Shown one piece after another: positions 6,457 through 6,737 of a stretch of 6,737 nucleotides of DNA. The position numbers and the translations under genes are program-made. Source of the DNA: Pseudomonadota bacterium. Its GTDB lineage: Bacteria > Pseudomonadota > Gammaproteobacteria > Pseudomonadales > Azotimanducaceae. Under the pieces are notes generated by a model. It was not told the origin of the DNA. It searched no databases and saw nothing but the letters and a program-made list of their open reading frames with translations. The stretch lies in the NCBI GenBank assembly GCA_027622495.1, contig JAQBYL010000228.1, positions 1-6,737 of the forward strand, given 5' to 3'. Each line of letters starts with the position of its first letter. Within the stretch, counting starts at the first letter, position 1.

Positions 6457-6737
6457 ATGGCCGATCTCGATCCGATTCAAACACCCCTGGAGCGGGCCAG
6501 AGCCCTGCGATCGCTTGTGATGCAAGCTGCAGACGAAGCGGAAGCGCAACGCCACCTGCCCCGCCATGTAGCCACCGCCATGGCACAGGCGGGCCTGTAT
6601 CGCCTCGGTGCACCCGGGATCGTCGGCGGTGAAGAAGTAGATCCTCAGACACAGATCGAGGTGATCGAAGAAATTGCCTCAGCCGATGGCAGTGCCGGCT
6701 GGAATCTGATGATCGGTATCGAGTCTTTCGGCCTGAT
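6457..6737 (+). CDS. Acyl-CoA dehydrogenase-fold protein, N-terminal part (cut by right edge)
   Basis: The first 93 codons of a flavoprotein of the acyl-CoA dehydrogenase superfamily. The visible part is the N-terminal alpha-helical domain: an amphipathic helix (LERARALRSLVMQAADEAEA), then HVATAMAQAGLYRLGAPGIV (residues 38-57), GGEEVDPQTQIEVIEEIASA (58-77) and DGSAGWNLMIG (78-88). The GLYRL-(8 aa)-EVDP-EEIA-DGSAGW pattern is common both in acyl-CoA dehydrogenases and in the related group D flavin monooxygenases (HsaA/HpaB-like), so the reaction cannot be settled without the C-terminal half. GGAG at 6444-6447 sits 9 nt before the ATG. An upstream in-frame ATG at 6439 meets a stop after five codons. 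It lies 84 bp after the di-heme gene on the same strand. Confidence 0.8.
   Translation, partial: MADLDPIQTPLERARALRSLVMQAADEAEAQRHLPRHVATAMAQAGLYRLGAPGIVGGEEVDPQTQIEVIEEIASADGSAGWNLMIGIESFGL

Noticed and set aside
5896..6567. A 223-codon minus-strand frame opposite the di-heme gene and the start of the next gene
   Set aside because: It is antisense to two well-supported genes, with low-complexity basic composition and no family resemblance.

Overview
The window reads as an ordinary chromosomal stretch of a Gram-negative bacterium with moderately high GC. I would place it among the Gammaproteobacteria, probably a marine or environmental heterotroph. The reasons are a glycolate oxidase pair (GlcD/GlcE), a small outer-membrane barrel of a type familiar from gammaproteobacteria, a near-consensus CRP-type operator, and a lipoprotein di-heme peroxidase. 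The placement is inferred from gene content; there is no rRNA or other marker. Genes fill nearly the whole window. I see no mobile element, tRNA, rRNA or CRISPR array.

Left block, minus strand (about 2800 to 1): a secreted beta-barrel protein, then glcD, then glcE running off the left edge. Spacing is tight: 34 bp between barrel and glcD, 10 bp between glcD and glcE. A perfect TGTGA-N6-TCACA site lies upstream of the barrel gene, centred 41.5 bp from the start site predicted from a good -10 box. That is class II CRP promoter geometry. If the three genes are co-transcribed, glycolate oxidation would be under cAMP-CRP-type control.

Middle block: a dihydroorotase-family amidohydrolase on the plus strand, divergent from the barrel gene across a short regulatory region. 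It converges on a minus-strand flavoprotein of the nitronate monooxygenase/FabK fold with 32 bp between the stops. Both enzymes deviate from textbook active sites: Gln replaces the first metal-binding His in the amidohydrolase, and no catalytic His is present in the flavoprotein.

Right block, plus strand (5299 to the end): a lipid-anchored di-heme cytochrome c peroxidase/MauG-superfamily protein, divergent from the flavoprotein across about 137 bp holding a 10-bp perfect inverted repeat and an overlapping alternative hairpin. After it come the first 93 codons of an acyl-CoA dehydrogenase-fold protein cut by the right edge.

I found no undescribed multigene system. The best leads are the CRP-type promoter linked to glycolate genes, the unusual inter-heme region and Tyr position of the di-heme protein, and the His-less flavoprotein.
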